Part shown: positions 1-5,940 of the stretch, piece by piece
Layout of the letters: each line of letters opens with the position of its first letter
Position numbering within the stretch: the stretch's first letter is position 1
NCBI GenBank assembly: GCA_024648655.1
Contig: JAGGDZ010000003.1
Location: 1-9,604 of the forward strand
DNA length: 9,604 bases
DNA from: Chloroflexota bacterium
GTDB lineage: Bacteria; Chloroflexota; Dehalococcoidia; Lucifugimonadales; JADFKI01
Direction of reading: 5' to 3'
The notes under the pieces: model-generated
Seen by the model: only the letters and a program-made list of their open reading frames with translations
What the model was told of the DNA's origin: nothing
The model's database searches: none
Position numbers and translations under genes: made by a program

Positions 1-202
1 GCCAGGCAGTACCGATTAGGGCGATGTTCGCGGAGAACAGCGCGTCCCTCAACTCGTTCCAGTGTGCGTTCTTTATGACCAGCCAGCCCAGAAGCCCGCC
101 CAGCGCCGTCGCAAGCACAACATAGCCTATGAGGAGGGACTTAACGACTCTGGGAGACTTCAGCACGCTGACTTTGTTTTCGGGAATGTCAGTCAAGTTC
201 AT
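1..202 (-). CDS. Membrane protein, flippase-like / LPG synthase TM-region family (5' part, cut by window edge)
   Basis: This open frame of 67 codons reads leftwards from ATG at 202-200 and has no stop before the window edge, so only the N-terminus is present. An in-frame TAG lies eight codons upstream with no other ATG between, which fixes the start. About 20 polar residues (MNLTDIPENKVSVLKSPRVV) are followed by a hydrophobic Gly/Leu-rich helix at roughly residues 23-44 and then a short amphipathic stretch (HWNELRDALFSANIALIGTAW). A first membrane helix followed by 'W.EL..AL..A' is the usual beginning of the lysylphosphatidylglycerol synthase TM-region / UPF0104 family, multi-pass proteins linked to lipid or polyprenyl-glycan flipping. 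The family call is from pattern memory and is tentative; that this is a membrane-protein gene start is more secure. No good Shine-Dalgarno is seen. A TATAAA at 218-213 sits so close to the ATG that a very short leader is possible. It follows the ABC export operon on the same strand after 146 bp. Confidence 0.6.
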   Translation of the reverse strand, partial: MNLTDIPENKVSVLKSPRVVKSLLIGYVVLATALGGLLGWLVIKNAHWNELRDALFSANIALIGTAW

Positions 203-348
203 ACAGTAGTATTTTATACGAACCTAGTGTCCTGTGAAATATAGTAGTAGCGATATTACGATTTTGAGACAGATGTGAACTCTCGGACGCGGAGAGACCC
301 ACCAGAAAACGATTCGCCGAACGCGGACGGTTCGTCGCAGACAACGGA

Positions 349-1575
349 CTATTCGTAGCGCAGAGCGTCAATGGGGTGCATGCGGGAGGCGCGCAGCGCC
401 GGGTAGATGCCGGACAGTAGGCCGACTACGGCTGAGACGGAAAGGGCGAGGATCGCAACGTCCGGATGGAACACCAGCCCCTCTACAGAATTGCCGCCGC
501 GATTGCCGACATTGCTGACGATGAGGTTTGTGAGGGGCGACATTGCGAATGAGAGTAGCAGGCCGATGATGCCGCCCGTTGTCGTGAGGAAGACGGCTTC
601 AGTGATGAACTGTAGCAGGATGTCCCGTCGCTTCGCGCCCATCGCTTTACGGATGCCGATCTCCCGTGTGCGCTCGGTAACGGAAACGAGCATAATGTTC
701 ATTACGCCGATGCCGCCGACTAGCAGCGAAATGCCTGCGACCGTACCTAGAAATAGCACAAGAACCGTAGTGACCTGATTCACGGTCTCAATCAGGTCTT
801 GAAGCGTATCGACGTCGAAGTCATTCTCGTCGGTGATGTGGTGGCGGAGTCTCAGAATAGAAGCGATTTCAAGTTGAGCATCGTCGATAGATTCCTGCGT
901 GGTGGCTTGAACGTCTATAGCATCGACACTCGTCTCTCCGTTCGTGGCGCGCTGGCGGGACAGGCGATGGTGCGCGGTGGATATAGGTATAAATGCCTGG
1001 TCGCCGAAACCGAAAAACGTTGCGCCCGTGTCCTCCAAGACGCCGACGACAGTGAACTGGCGGCCATTGACTCTGATGGGCTTGTTCAGCGGATCGCGTG
1101 AGGCGAACAGGGTCTCTGCTATGGACGCGCTCAGTACAGCGACATCGAGATTATTTCTGACGTGCGCGGGATTGATGAACTGACCTTTCTCGACGCTCAC
1201 ATTGCGGACTGTGGCGTAATCCGGGGTTACTCCTATGAGTTGCGCCCTTGTATTCTCCCTGCCGAATACGATTGTTCCGCTGGTATTTATCTGTGGAGCG
1301 ACGGCTTTGACGGACGGTGCAAATAGTGGGTCTAACAGGGCTTCCGCGTCTTGTAGGGTGAGAGTGGTTGCTCCGTCTGCAGGGCGTACGAACAGCAAAT
1401 TGGTGCCCTGAGACTGGATTTGGGACGTGATGTTCTGCTGCACGCCCCTGCCGATAGACATCAACACGGTAACAGCAGTAATGCCGATAATAATGCCAAG
1501 GAGGGTCAGGCTTGAGCGCAACTTGCTGCTCCCAAGCGAACGAAGTGCGGTGATGACGATGTCTAGCGGGTTCAT
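349..1575 (-). CDS. ABC transporter permease, MacB/FtsX type
   Basis: This 408-residue inner-membrane subunit belongs to a MacAB-type ABC system, which uses cytoplasmic ATP hydrolysis to move an extracytoplasmic gate (mechanotransmission) and push out lipophilic compounds, peptides or lipoproteins. A first membrane helix lies at about residues 22-41 (SLTLLGIIIGITAVTVLMS). A MacB_PCD-like extracytoplasmic domain follows at about 45-260, then three further helices near 268-298, 324-346 and 372-395. The typical motif TREIGIRKAMGAKRRDI (303-319) follows helix 2 and contacts the ATPase, and the protein ends in the family's usual YPALRASRMHPIDALRYE. Length and four-helix layout are normal for a stand-alone permease; E. 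coli MacB is instead fused to its ATPase. It starts 9 nt after the ATPase stop with only a weak Shine-Dalgarno, suggesting translational coupling. The substrate cannot be told from sequence. Confidence 0.93.
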   Translation of the reverse strand: MNPLDIVITALRSLGSSKLRSSLTLLGIIIGITAVTVLMSIGRGVQQNITSQIQSQGTNLLFVRPADGATTLTLQDAEALLDPLFAPSVKAVAPQINTSGTIVFGRENTRAQLIGVTPDYATVRNVSVEKGQFINPAHVRNNLDVAVLSASIAETLFASRDPLNKPIRVNGRQFTVVGVLEDTGATFFGFGDQAFIPISTAHHRLSRQRATNGETSVDAIDVQATTQESIDDAQLEIASILRLRHHITDENDFDVDTLQDLIETVNQVTTVLVLFLGTVAGISLLVGGIGVMNIMLVSVTERTREIGIRKAMGAKRRDILLQFITEAVFLTTTGGIIGLLLSFAMSPLTNLIVSNVGNRGGNSVEGLVFHPDVAILALSVSAVVGLLSGIYPALRASRMHPIDALRYE

Positions 1576-1584
1576 TGGCTGAAA

Positions 1585-2313
1585 TTAACTGGATGTAAGA
1601 GTTGGCAAAAGTACAGACGCTTGTTCGGCAGACTCATCACGAGCGGTCTGGGATGTGTCCGACACAATCAGGCCGTCGCGCATAGTGATAATGCGGCCTG
1701 CGCGCGCGGCGATGTTTGCTTCATGAGTTACTATGATGACACTGATGCCCTCGGAGTTTAGTTGAGTGAGTATTTGCATAATTTCCTCGCCGGAGCGGGA
1801 ATCGAGGTTGCCGGTTGGTTCGTCGGCAAGCAGGATGTCCGGCGACTTCACCAGGGCGCGTGCGATGCCAACACGCTGCTGCTGACCGCCCGAAAGCTCG
1901 GTTGGCTTGTGCTGCATGCGATCGCTGAGTCCCACGCGCTCCAGCGCATGTATAGCAGTGGCGCGCCGTTTAGCGTGCCTGCCGTACATCAGGGCGAGCT
2001 CGACGTTGTTGAGGGCGCTGAGACGTGGCAGCAGGTTGTATGTCTGGAATACGAAACCGATTTTGCGGTTACGAATCTCCGCGAGACGGCTGTCGGAGGT
2101 GGCGCCTATATCCTCGCCGTCTAGGGTGTAGGTGCCTGATGTGGGAACATCGAGGCAGCCGAGGATGTTCATCAGCGTTGACTTGCCAGAACCGGATGCG
2201 CCCATAATGGCGACCATCTCGCCGCGCGCTATGGAGAGGCTGACGCCTGCGAGCGCAGGCACCTCGACGCTGCCCATTGTATATATTTTTGTTACATCTT
2301 CGATTTCGATCAT
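1585..2313 (-). CDS. ABC transporter ATP-binding protein, MacB/LolD type
   Basis: This 242-residue cytoplasmic ATPase powers the neighbouring MacB-like permease. All nucleotide-binding motifs are intact: Walker A GASGSGKST (38-46), Q-loop glutamine at 90 (FVFQTYNLLP), signature LSGGQQQR (140-147), Walker B ILLADEP with catalytic Glu165, D-loop (GNLDSRSGEE) and H-loop His197 (IIVTHE). The 'FQTYNLLPRLSALNNVELAL' region and 'DEPTGNLDS' are typical of the MacB/LolD/FtsE branch rather than of importers. A short acidic and Ser/Thr-rich tail follows residue 218. The ATG at 2313 is preceded by AAGG (2326-2323) with 9-nt spacing, which supports this start. It lies 42 nt after the adaptor gene and 9 nt before the permease gene, so the three are almost certainly one transcript. 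The exported substrate is unknown. Confidence 0.95.
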   Translation of the reverse strand: MIEIEDVTKIYTMGSVEVPALAGVSLSIARGEMVAIMGASGSGKSTLMNILGCLDVPTSGTYTLDGEDIGATSDSRLAEIRNRKIGFVFQTYNLLPRLSALNNVELALMYGRHAKRRATAIHALERVGLSDRMQHKPTELSGGQQQRVGIARALVKSPDILLADEPTGNLDSRSGEEIMQILTQLNSEGISVIIVTHEANIAARAGRIITMRDGLIVSDTSQTARDESAEQASVLLPTLTSS

Positions 2314-2355
2314 GGGAATCGACCTTGCCGCACTAAGGGTTGCCGTTATGCTTGG

Positions 2356-4662
2356 CTAACGCTGCGGAGGTTGGCTGCCACGGGATGGACCGCCACCGGA
2401 TCTGCCTCTGAATCTGAATTGACCACCCTCCTCCAATTGGCTGTCGTCAAGCACTTGCATCACTATGCGGTTGCCCGGAGCGAGACCGTCTTCTACGATA
2501 GTGAAGAAACCGTCACTGCTGCCCAGCGTTACCGGTTGCTCAACTATTTCGCCGTTTCCGTCTTCCTTACGCACGAATGCGCCTTGATCACCGAATCGGA
2601 CCGACTGCATAGGTATTACGATGCCGCGCTCTTCCGCGACTGCTACTCTGGCAACCGCGCTCAGACCCTCTTGCAAGATTACGCCTTCCGGCACATGCAC
2701 TCTGATATCTACATCGAAAGCGACGATACCCTGCTCATTGGTGGAAGTGGAGCTGATATTGGTGATTATGCCATCCAGTTCCTGATCCGGTAGGGCGTCA
2801 ATCGCAACGGTTACAGGCTCTTCGCGCCGTAGTGAGAGAACATCTATCTCATCCACGCTGCCTTCTATGTTGACTATGCCAGAATTGATGACTGTCAGGA
2901 TAACCTCATACGGCTCAATCTCTTGCCCGACCTCGACCGGAATGGAGGCGATGTATCCGTTCCAGGGCGCTTTCAGCGTGGAGTCCTCGAAGCGGCGGGT
3001 TTCGCCCTCGACTTTGGCTTGCGCCGCCGCAACGGACGCTTCTTTCAGCGCGACTTGCAACTCGCGGCGGTCGTGGATTTCCTGCAAGGCGTTGCTCGCA
3101 GCGTTCAGGTTCGCCTGCGCCAGCGCGAGTTTGCCCCGATTGGCTGCGACTTCCTCGCCATCCGGGTTGATGAGCGCATCCAGCGCGTCGGCTGCCGCGG
3201 CGCGGGTAGCCTGCGTCGACGCCAGTCGCTTACGCTTGCTCTCCACTTCTGCCGTGTCCGGATTTTTCAGTTCGTCGAGATTACGTATCGCGACGTCATA
3301 GTCCGCCTGCGCCTTGTCGTACTCCGCTTGCAGCCGCGTCGCGCCGATGCTCCCTTCCATAAGCCGATCAAGCGCCTCTTGCGCCTCGGCGCGCGCCTTC
3401 TCCGCACTCGCAAGGGCTTGTTGAGCGGCGGCGAGGCTGTCGTCGTGCTGCGCTTCTTCCGTTCGCAAGTCGCTGCGGGCGGATACCAGGGCGTCGTAAG
3501 CGTTCCGCATGTCGCGCCTGATGCAGAATTCGTCGTTGGCGCTGTCGGTGTTGGACTGCCTGATTGGGCTATAAGTGTACTGGTCGCATTCGGGCTGGAT
3601 TAAGTTGGCGGTGGGGTAGAGCGCGCGCCAGGCGAAGACTTTCAGCTCGTTCCAGCGCGTATCCGGGTTGTCAGCGATACGCCCGTCCGGGAACAAAACA
3701 TAGTCCCGGTCGTACACTTGCTCCGGCACGAAGTTCAGCGCGTCGAACATGTCCGCAGGCGTCATGGCGAGGTCATCATCTGAGGCTTTAACCCCCGTCC
3801 ACTTGTATATGACATTCGCGTAGTCTTGCAATTCATCGGTGTATGCGTCCCGCGCAGTCTTGAGTTGGTTGCTGCCGTTCAGCGCGTCGAGGTTCAGTCT
3901 CGCAACAGCCAGGTCGCGCTCCGCGATTTGCAGATTGTCCATCGCAGTCGCCAAGTCGTTATCCAGCGCGAGTTCGGCGTCTCGCAGCGCGACCCGCGCC
4001 TGCGCTATGGAGTCTTCGGCGTCGGCTAATGTTTCGGGCTTGGGTTTCAGCAGGTGGTCCAAAGCCCCCTGTGCCGTCTGCGCTTCCAGTTTGGCGTCGG
4101 CAAGAGCCGCTTCCGAATTCGCTATGTCCTCCGCTTTCGGGTTGAGCAGGTTGTCCAGCGATTCCTGCGCGTTGTGCAGTTCCAGCGCGGCGTCGGCAAG
4201 GGCGGATTCCGCCTCCGCAATCTGCAATGTCGGATTTTTAGCGTCGGCTAGTGCATCCAGCGCGTCCTCGTAGTCGAGCTGCGCCTGTGTGATTGCCCGC
4301 CGCAGATTCGCTACGCTTTCGGGGTCGAGGCTGGCGAGCGGCTGTCCTTCGGTTACGATTTCGCCTTCGGTTACAAGGATTTCAGAGACGTAACCGGGTG
4401 AACCGAATGTCAAGTCTTCCTTGTTGGAGAAAGCGATGCCGCCATTTATTGCTATCTCAGTCGTCAGTGTGTCGATTCGGACGGGCAGCAGGCGCTCAGT
4501 GGGGGCGAGTGCGGTTTCGTCTTCGCCTGCGAAAGGGTTTAGTCCAAAGGGGTTGACGGTCAACACGATTGAAGCCATGGATGCGACCAATATCGCGAAA
4601 GCGATAACCGCGATGTGCCAGCGTTTCAGCCGGCTGAAAATGGACGCCGTGCCATTATTCAT
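2356..4662 (-). CDS. Periplasmic adaptor / membrane-fusion protein (HlyD/MacA family) with extended coiled coils and an insert
   Basis: This 768-residue adaptor of a MacAB-like exporter is about twice the size of MacA. In order: a short basic cytoplasmic end; one membrane anchor (about 16-37); the first half of a lipoyl-like domain (about 78-115, GYVSEILVTEGEIVTEGQPLASLD); a long helical arm (116-265); a non-repetitive insert (about 266-385) with the protein's only cysteines, C359 and C380; the returning helical arm (386-556); the second lipoyl half (557-592, LKAPWNGYIASIPVEVGQEI); a beta-barrel domain (about 595-680); a membrane-proximal domain; and a Gly/Arg/Pro-rich tail (RFRGRSGGGPSRGSQPPQR). 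Each arm holds three ~32-residue units built on LDxLxNPxxE. The ATG at 4662 has AAGGTG five bases upstream. It is the first gene of the operon, followed by the ATPase and the permease. Family placement is secure from the lipoyl-hairpin-barrel layout. The role of the insert, and whether an outer-membrane partner exists at all, are unknown. Confidence 0.92.
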   Translation of the reverse strand: MNNGTASIFSRLKRWHIAVIAFAILVASMASIVLTVNPFGLNPFAGEDETALAPTERLLPVRIDTLTTEIAINGGIAFSNKEDLTFGSPGYVSEILVTEGEIVTEGQPLASLDPESVANLRRAITQAQLDYEDALDALADAKNPTLQIAEAESALADAALELHNAQESLDNLLNPKAEDIANSEAALADAKLEAQTAQGALDHLLKPKPETLADAEDSIAQARVALRDAELALDNDLATAMDNLQIAERDLAVARLNLDALNGSNQLKTARDAYTDELQDYANVIYKWTGVKASDDDLAMTPADMFDALNFVPEQVYDRDYVLFPDGRIADNPDTRWNELKVFAWRALYPTANLIQPECDQYTYSPIRQSNTDSANDEFCIRRDMRNAYDALVSARSDLRTEEAQHDDSLAAAQQALASAEKARAEAQEALDRLMEGSIGATRLQAEYDKAQADYDVAIRNLDELKNPDTAEVESKRKRLASTQATRAAAADALDALINPDGEEVAANRGKLALAQANLNAASNALQEIHDRRELQVALKEASVAAAQAKVEGETRRFEDSTLKAPWNGYIASIPVEVGQEIEPYEVILTVINSGIVNIEGSVDEIDVLSLRREEPVTVAIDALPDQELDGIITNISSTSTNEQGIVAFDVDIRVHVPEGVILQEGLSAVARVAVAEERGIVIPMQSVRFGDQGAFVRKEDGNGEIVEQPVTLGSSDGFFTIVEDGLAPGNRIVMQVLDDSQLEEGGQFRFRGRSGGGPSRGSQPPQR
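3088..3375 (-). repeat. Three ~32-residue coiled-coil repeats, descending arm of the adaptor
   Basis: Units begin at adaptor residues L431 (LDRLMEGSIG), L462 (LDELKNPDTAE) and L494 (LDALINPDGEE), spaced 31 and 32 residues apart. They mirror the three units in the ascending arm on the other side of the insert. Equal unit counts on both sides fit an antiparallel helical hairpin whose arms must match in length. Confidence 0.65.
3967..4263 (-). repeat. Three ~32-residue coiled-coil repeats, ascending arm of the adaptor
   Basis: Units begin at adaptor residues L135, L169 and L201, spaced 34 and 32 residues apart. The shared pattern is LDxLxxPxxExxAxxExxLAxAxxxLxxAQ, with N/K-P about five residues in (LDNLLNPKAED; LDHLLKPKPET). 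The unit is an alpha-helical heptad-type stretch broken once per unit by a proline. The repeat is visible at protein level, while at DNA level the copies have diverged, so it is an old duplication. Confidence 0.7.
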
Positions 4663-4663
4663 T

Positions 4664-4690
4664 TATTCACCTTAGGATATTCACCTTAGG
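4664..4690 (-). repeat. Duplicated 13-mer carrying a Shine-Dalgarno sequence before the adaptor gene
   Basis: The 13-mer TATTCACCTTAGG occurs at 4664-4676 and again, exactly, at 4678-4690, one base apart. On the minus strand each copy reads CCTAAGGTGAATA. The copy next to the gene places AAGGTG (4673-4668) five bases from the ATG at 4662 and is the likely ribosome-binding site. The second copy offers the same sequence 14 bases further upstream. Confidence 0.75.
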
Positions 4691-4752
4691 GTCGGCTCAG
4701 GCACGCTTCATTTAAGGCAGGTACGGCTCAAGCAGATAAGGTGCGCCTTCAA

Positions 4753-4782
4753 TTTACAAATTGCTTCATCCAAGAGTATAAC
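4753..4782 (+). promoter_or_regulatory. Putative sigma70-type promoter for the tyrosine recombinase gene
   Basis: TTTACA (4753-4758) and TATAAC (4777-4782) each match the -35/-10 consensus at five of six positions, with an 18-nt spacer. Transcription would start near 4789, leaving a leader of about 35 nt. A 6+6 inverted repeat (CAATTT 4750-4755 / AAATTG 4758-4763) overlaps the -35 box and could be an operator, but it is short and AT-rich. The opposite-facing adaptor operon must also start from this 162-bp region; I found no convincing promoter for it. Confidence 0.4.
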
Positions 4783-4824
4783 GGCGCTTGAAGGATTCCG
4801 TTAGCGAAAACTAACCTTGATTTC

Positions 4825-5769
4825 ATGAATGAAAATGAATGGCAAAAGCTCATTGCGGACTTCGAGAGGCATCTTCGGGCGGAGAAAGGGCTTGCCGAGC
4901 TGACAATCCGCAACTATAAATCGGACATTCAGCCTCTATACGACTACATGCGCTTGAAGGACGTTGCCGACATGCGCGCGCTCGACCGAGTAATTCTTCG
5001 CGGCTACCTGGCGTGGCTGACGGAACTGGGCTATGTGCGTCACAGCGTGTCGCGGAAGCTCAGTACACTGCGAACTTTCCTTAAGTGGATGTCGAGCAAG
5101 GGGATAATTGAAGGGGATCCGCTGCCCAAGCGCGGCATCATGCGCGTACCCAAGCGGCTGCCGCGCTTCCTGTCGCAGGAGCAGGCAGAGCGCCTGATGG
5201 ACGCGCCCGATGCGACAAAGCCAACCGGACTGCGCGATCAGGCGCTGCTTGAAGTGATATACGGCGCGGGATTGCGTGTAAGCGAGGCGAGCAATCTTCG
5301 AGTAACGGACCTCAATCTTTCCACGCGCGAAGTCAGGGTACGGGGCAAGGGATCGAAAGAGCGGGTGGTTTTAATTGGAGAGACCGCCAAGGACGCGCTG
5401 TCGCTGTACCTGCGGGATGGGCGCCCCAAGCTGGCCGGGAAGGGCAGTGGCATGACGCTGTTTCTGAACCGATTCGGCGGTCGTCTGAGCCAGCGCAGCA
5501 TACAAGAGAAGGTGAGACGTTACAGTGTCAAGGCGGCGCTGCCGTCAGGCGTGCATACGCACACACTGCGCCACTCATACGCCACGCACATGCTGGAGGG
5601 CGGCGCAGACCTGCGCGTTGTGCAGGAACTGATGGGACACGCCAGTCCCGCTACGACTCAGATTTACACGCACGTAACGAACGCACAGGCGACGCAGGTG
5701 TATATGGCGGCACACCCTCGCGCTAGACTCGAATCCGCAGAATCCGATACGGATGATTCTGCGGATTGA
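4825..5769 (+). CDS. Site-specific tyrosine recombinase, XerC/XerD family
   Basis: This 314-residue recombinase cuts and rejoins DNA through a 3'-phosphotyrosine. XerC/XerD proteins resolve chromosome dimers at dif sites. The N-terminal SAM-like core-binding domain covers about 5-90 (FERHLRAEKGLAELTIRNY, SVSRKLSTLRTFLKW) and the catalytic domain about 110-298. All active-site residues are present: R151 (GAGLRVSE), K175 (VRGKGSKER), H246 and R249 (HTLRHSYATHML), H272 (LMGHAS) and nucleophile Y281 (TTQIYTHV). The body ends with HPRA, as Xer proteins do, followed by a short acidic tail. Length (about 300) is normal. It matches XerC and XerD about equally, so I give no symbol. The ATG at 4825 has no clear Shine-Dalgarno, but no better start exists. 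No phage or integron genes lie beside it, so a housekeeping Xer role is likelier than a mobile integrase. The 3' end contains a 13-bp inverted repeat. Confidence 0.93.
   Translation: MNENEWQKLIADFERHLRAEKGLAELTIRNYKSDIQPLYDYMRLKDVADMRALDRVILRGYLAWLTELGYVRHSVSRKLSTLRTFLKWMSSKGIIEGDPLPKRGIMRVPKRLPRFLSQEQAERLMDAPDATKPTGLRDQALLEVIYGAGLRVSEASNLRVTDLNLSTREVRVRGKGSKERVVLIGETAKDALSLYLRDGRPKLAGKGSGMTLFLNRFGGRLSQRSIQEKVRRYSVKAALPSGVHTHTLRHSYATHMLEGGADLRVVQELMGHASPATTQIYTHVTNAQATQVYMAAHPRARLESAESDTDDSAD
5732..5767. repeat. Perfect 13-bp inverted repeat across the recombinase stop codon
   Basis: AATCCGCAGAATC (5732-5744) and its exact reverse complement GATTCTGCGGATT (5755-5767) are separated by 10 bases. 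The right arm ends on the first base of the TGA stop (5767-5769). An alternative inner hairpin, ATCCG/CGGAT (5742-5746 / 5750-5754), uses part of the same sequence. As RNA this would be a strong hairpin at the end of the recombinase mRNA. No T-run follows, so it is not a classical intrinsic terminator. It could end transcription without a U-tract, protect the 3' end, or be a protein-binding site. Confidence 0.7.
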
Positions 5770-5788
5770 CGTCCGATAATCTGTGCCA

Positions 5789-5845
5789 TAGGCAATCGGC
5801 TCATGCTGATGCGCTATTGCCTAATTGCGGCTGTTAATGTAGAGT
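5789..5845 (+). promoter_or_regulatory. Intergenic inverted repeat with a weak promoter-like pair upstream of the molybdenum enzyme gene
   Basis: The 171-bp gap between the recombinase and the molybdenum enzyme gene contains an 8-bp inverted repeat, TAGGCAAT (5789-5796) / ATTGCCTA (5816-5823), with a 19-base centre. TTGCCT (5817-5822) overlaps its right arm and is followed 17 bases later by TAGAGT (5840-5845). Both match the consensus at four of six positions, so this is a weak promoter candidate with a possible operator over its -35 box. The leader to the ATG at 5941 would be about 90 nt. No riboswitch structure is recognisable. Confidence 0.22.
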
Positions 5846-5940
5846 ACGCCTCAAGCAAGCGGCTGACATGTCGCCTTGTGTTGATGATGAGCGAAAGTTG
5901 CTCTTTGGGAGGACATTAACTACCGCAAGGAGGAATGTGT

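Noticed and set aside
280..296. Small CTCTC/GAGAG hairpin downstream of the permease gene, considered as an operon terminator
   Set aside because: The stem is only 5 bp with a 7-base loop, and no T-run follows in the direction of transcription.
203..348. Intergenic stretch between the permease gene and the membrane-protein gene, checked for a small RNA, tRNA or small ORF
   Set aside because: No cloverleaf, no terminator-backed RNA and no frame with a ribosome site was found; only weak promoter-like TA-rich bases next to the ATG at 202.
2923..3603. Long plus-strand open frame (about 226 codons) opposite the adaptor gene
   Set aside because: It is rich in Arg/Val/Leu in the way expected of the complement of an Ala/Asp/Glu-rich coiled-coil gene. 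It has no recognisable domain, and the minus-strand adaptor frame is clearly real.
4825..5769. Interpreting the tyrosine recombinase as a phage or integron integrase marking a mobile element
   Set aside because: Length, motifs and the HPRA ending fit housekeeping Xer proteins. No tRNA attachment site, excisionase, phage gene or cassette array is visible nearby.
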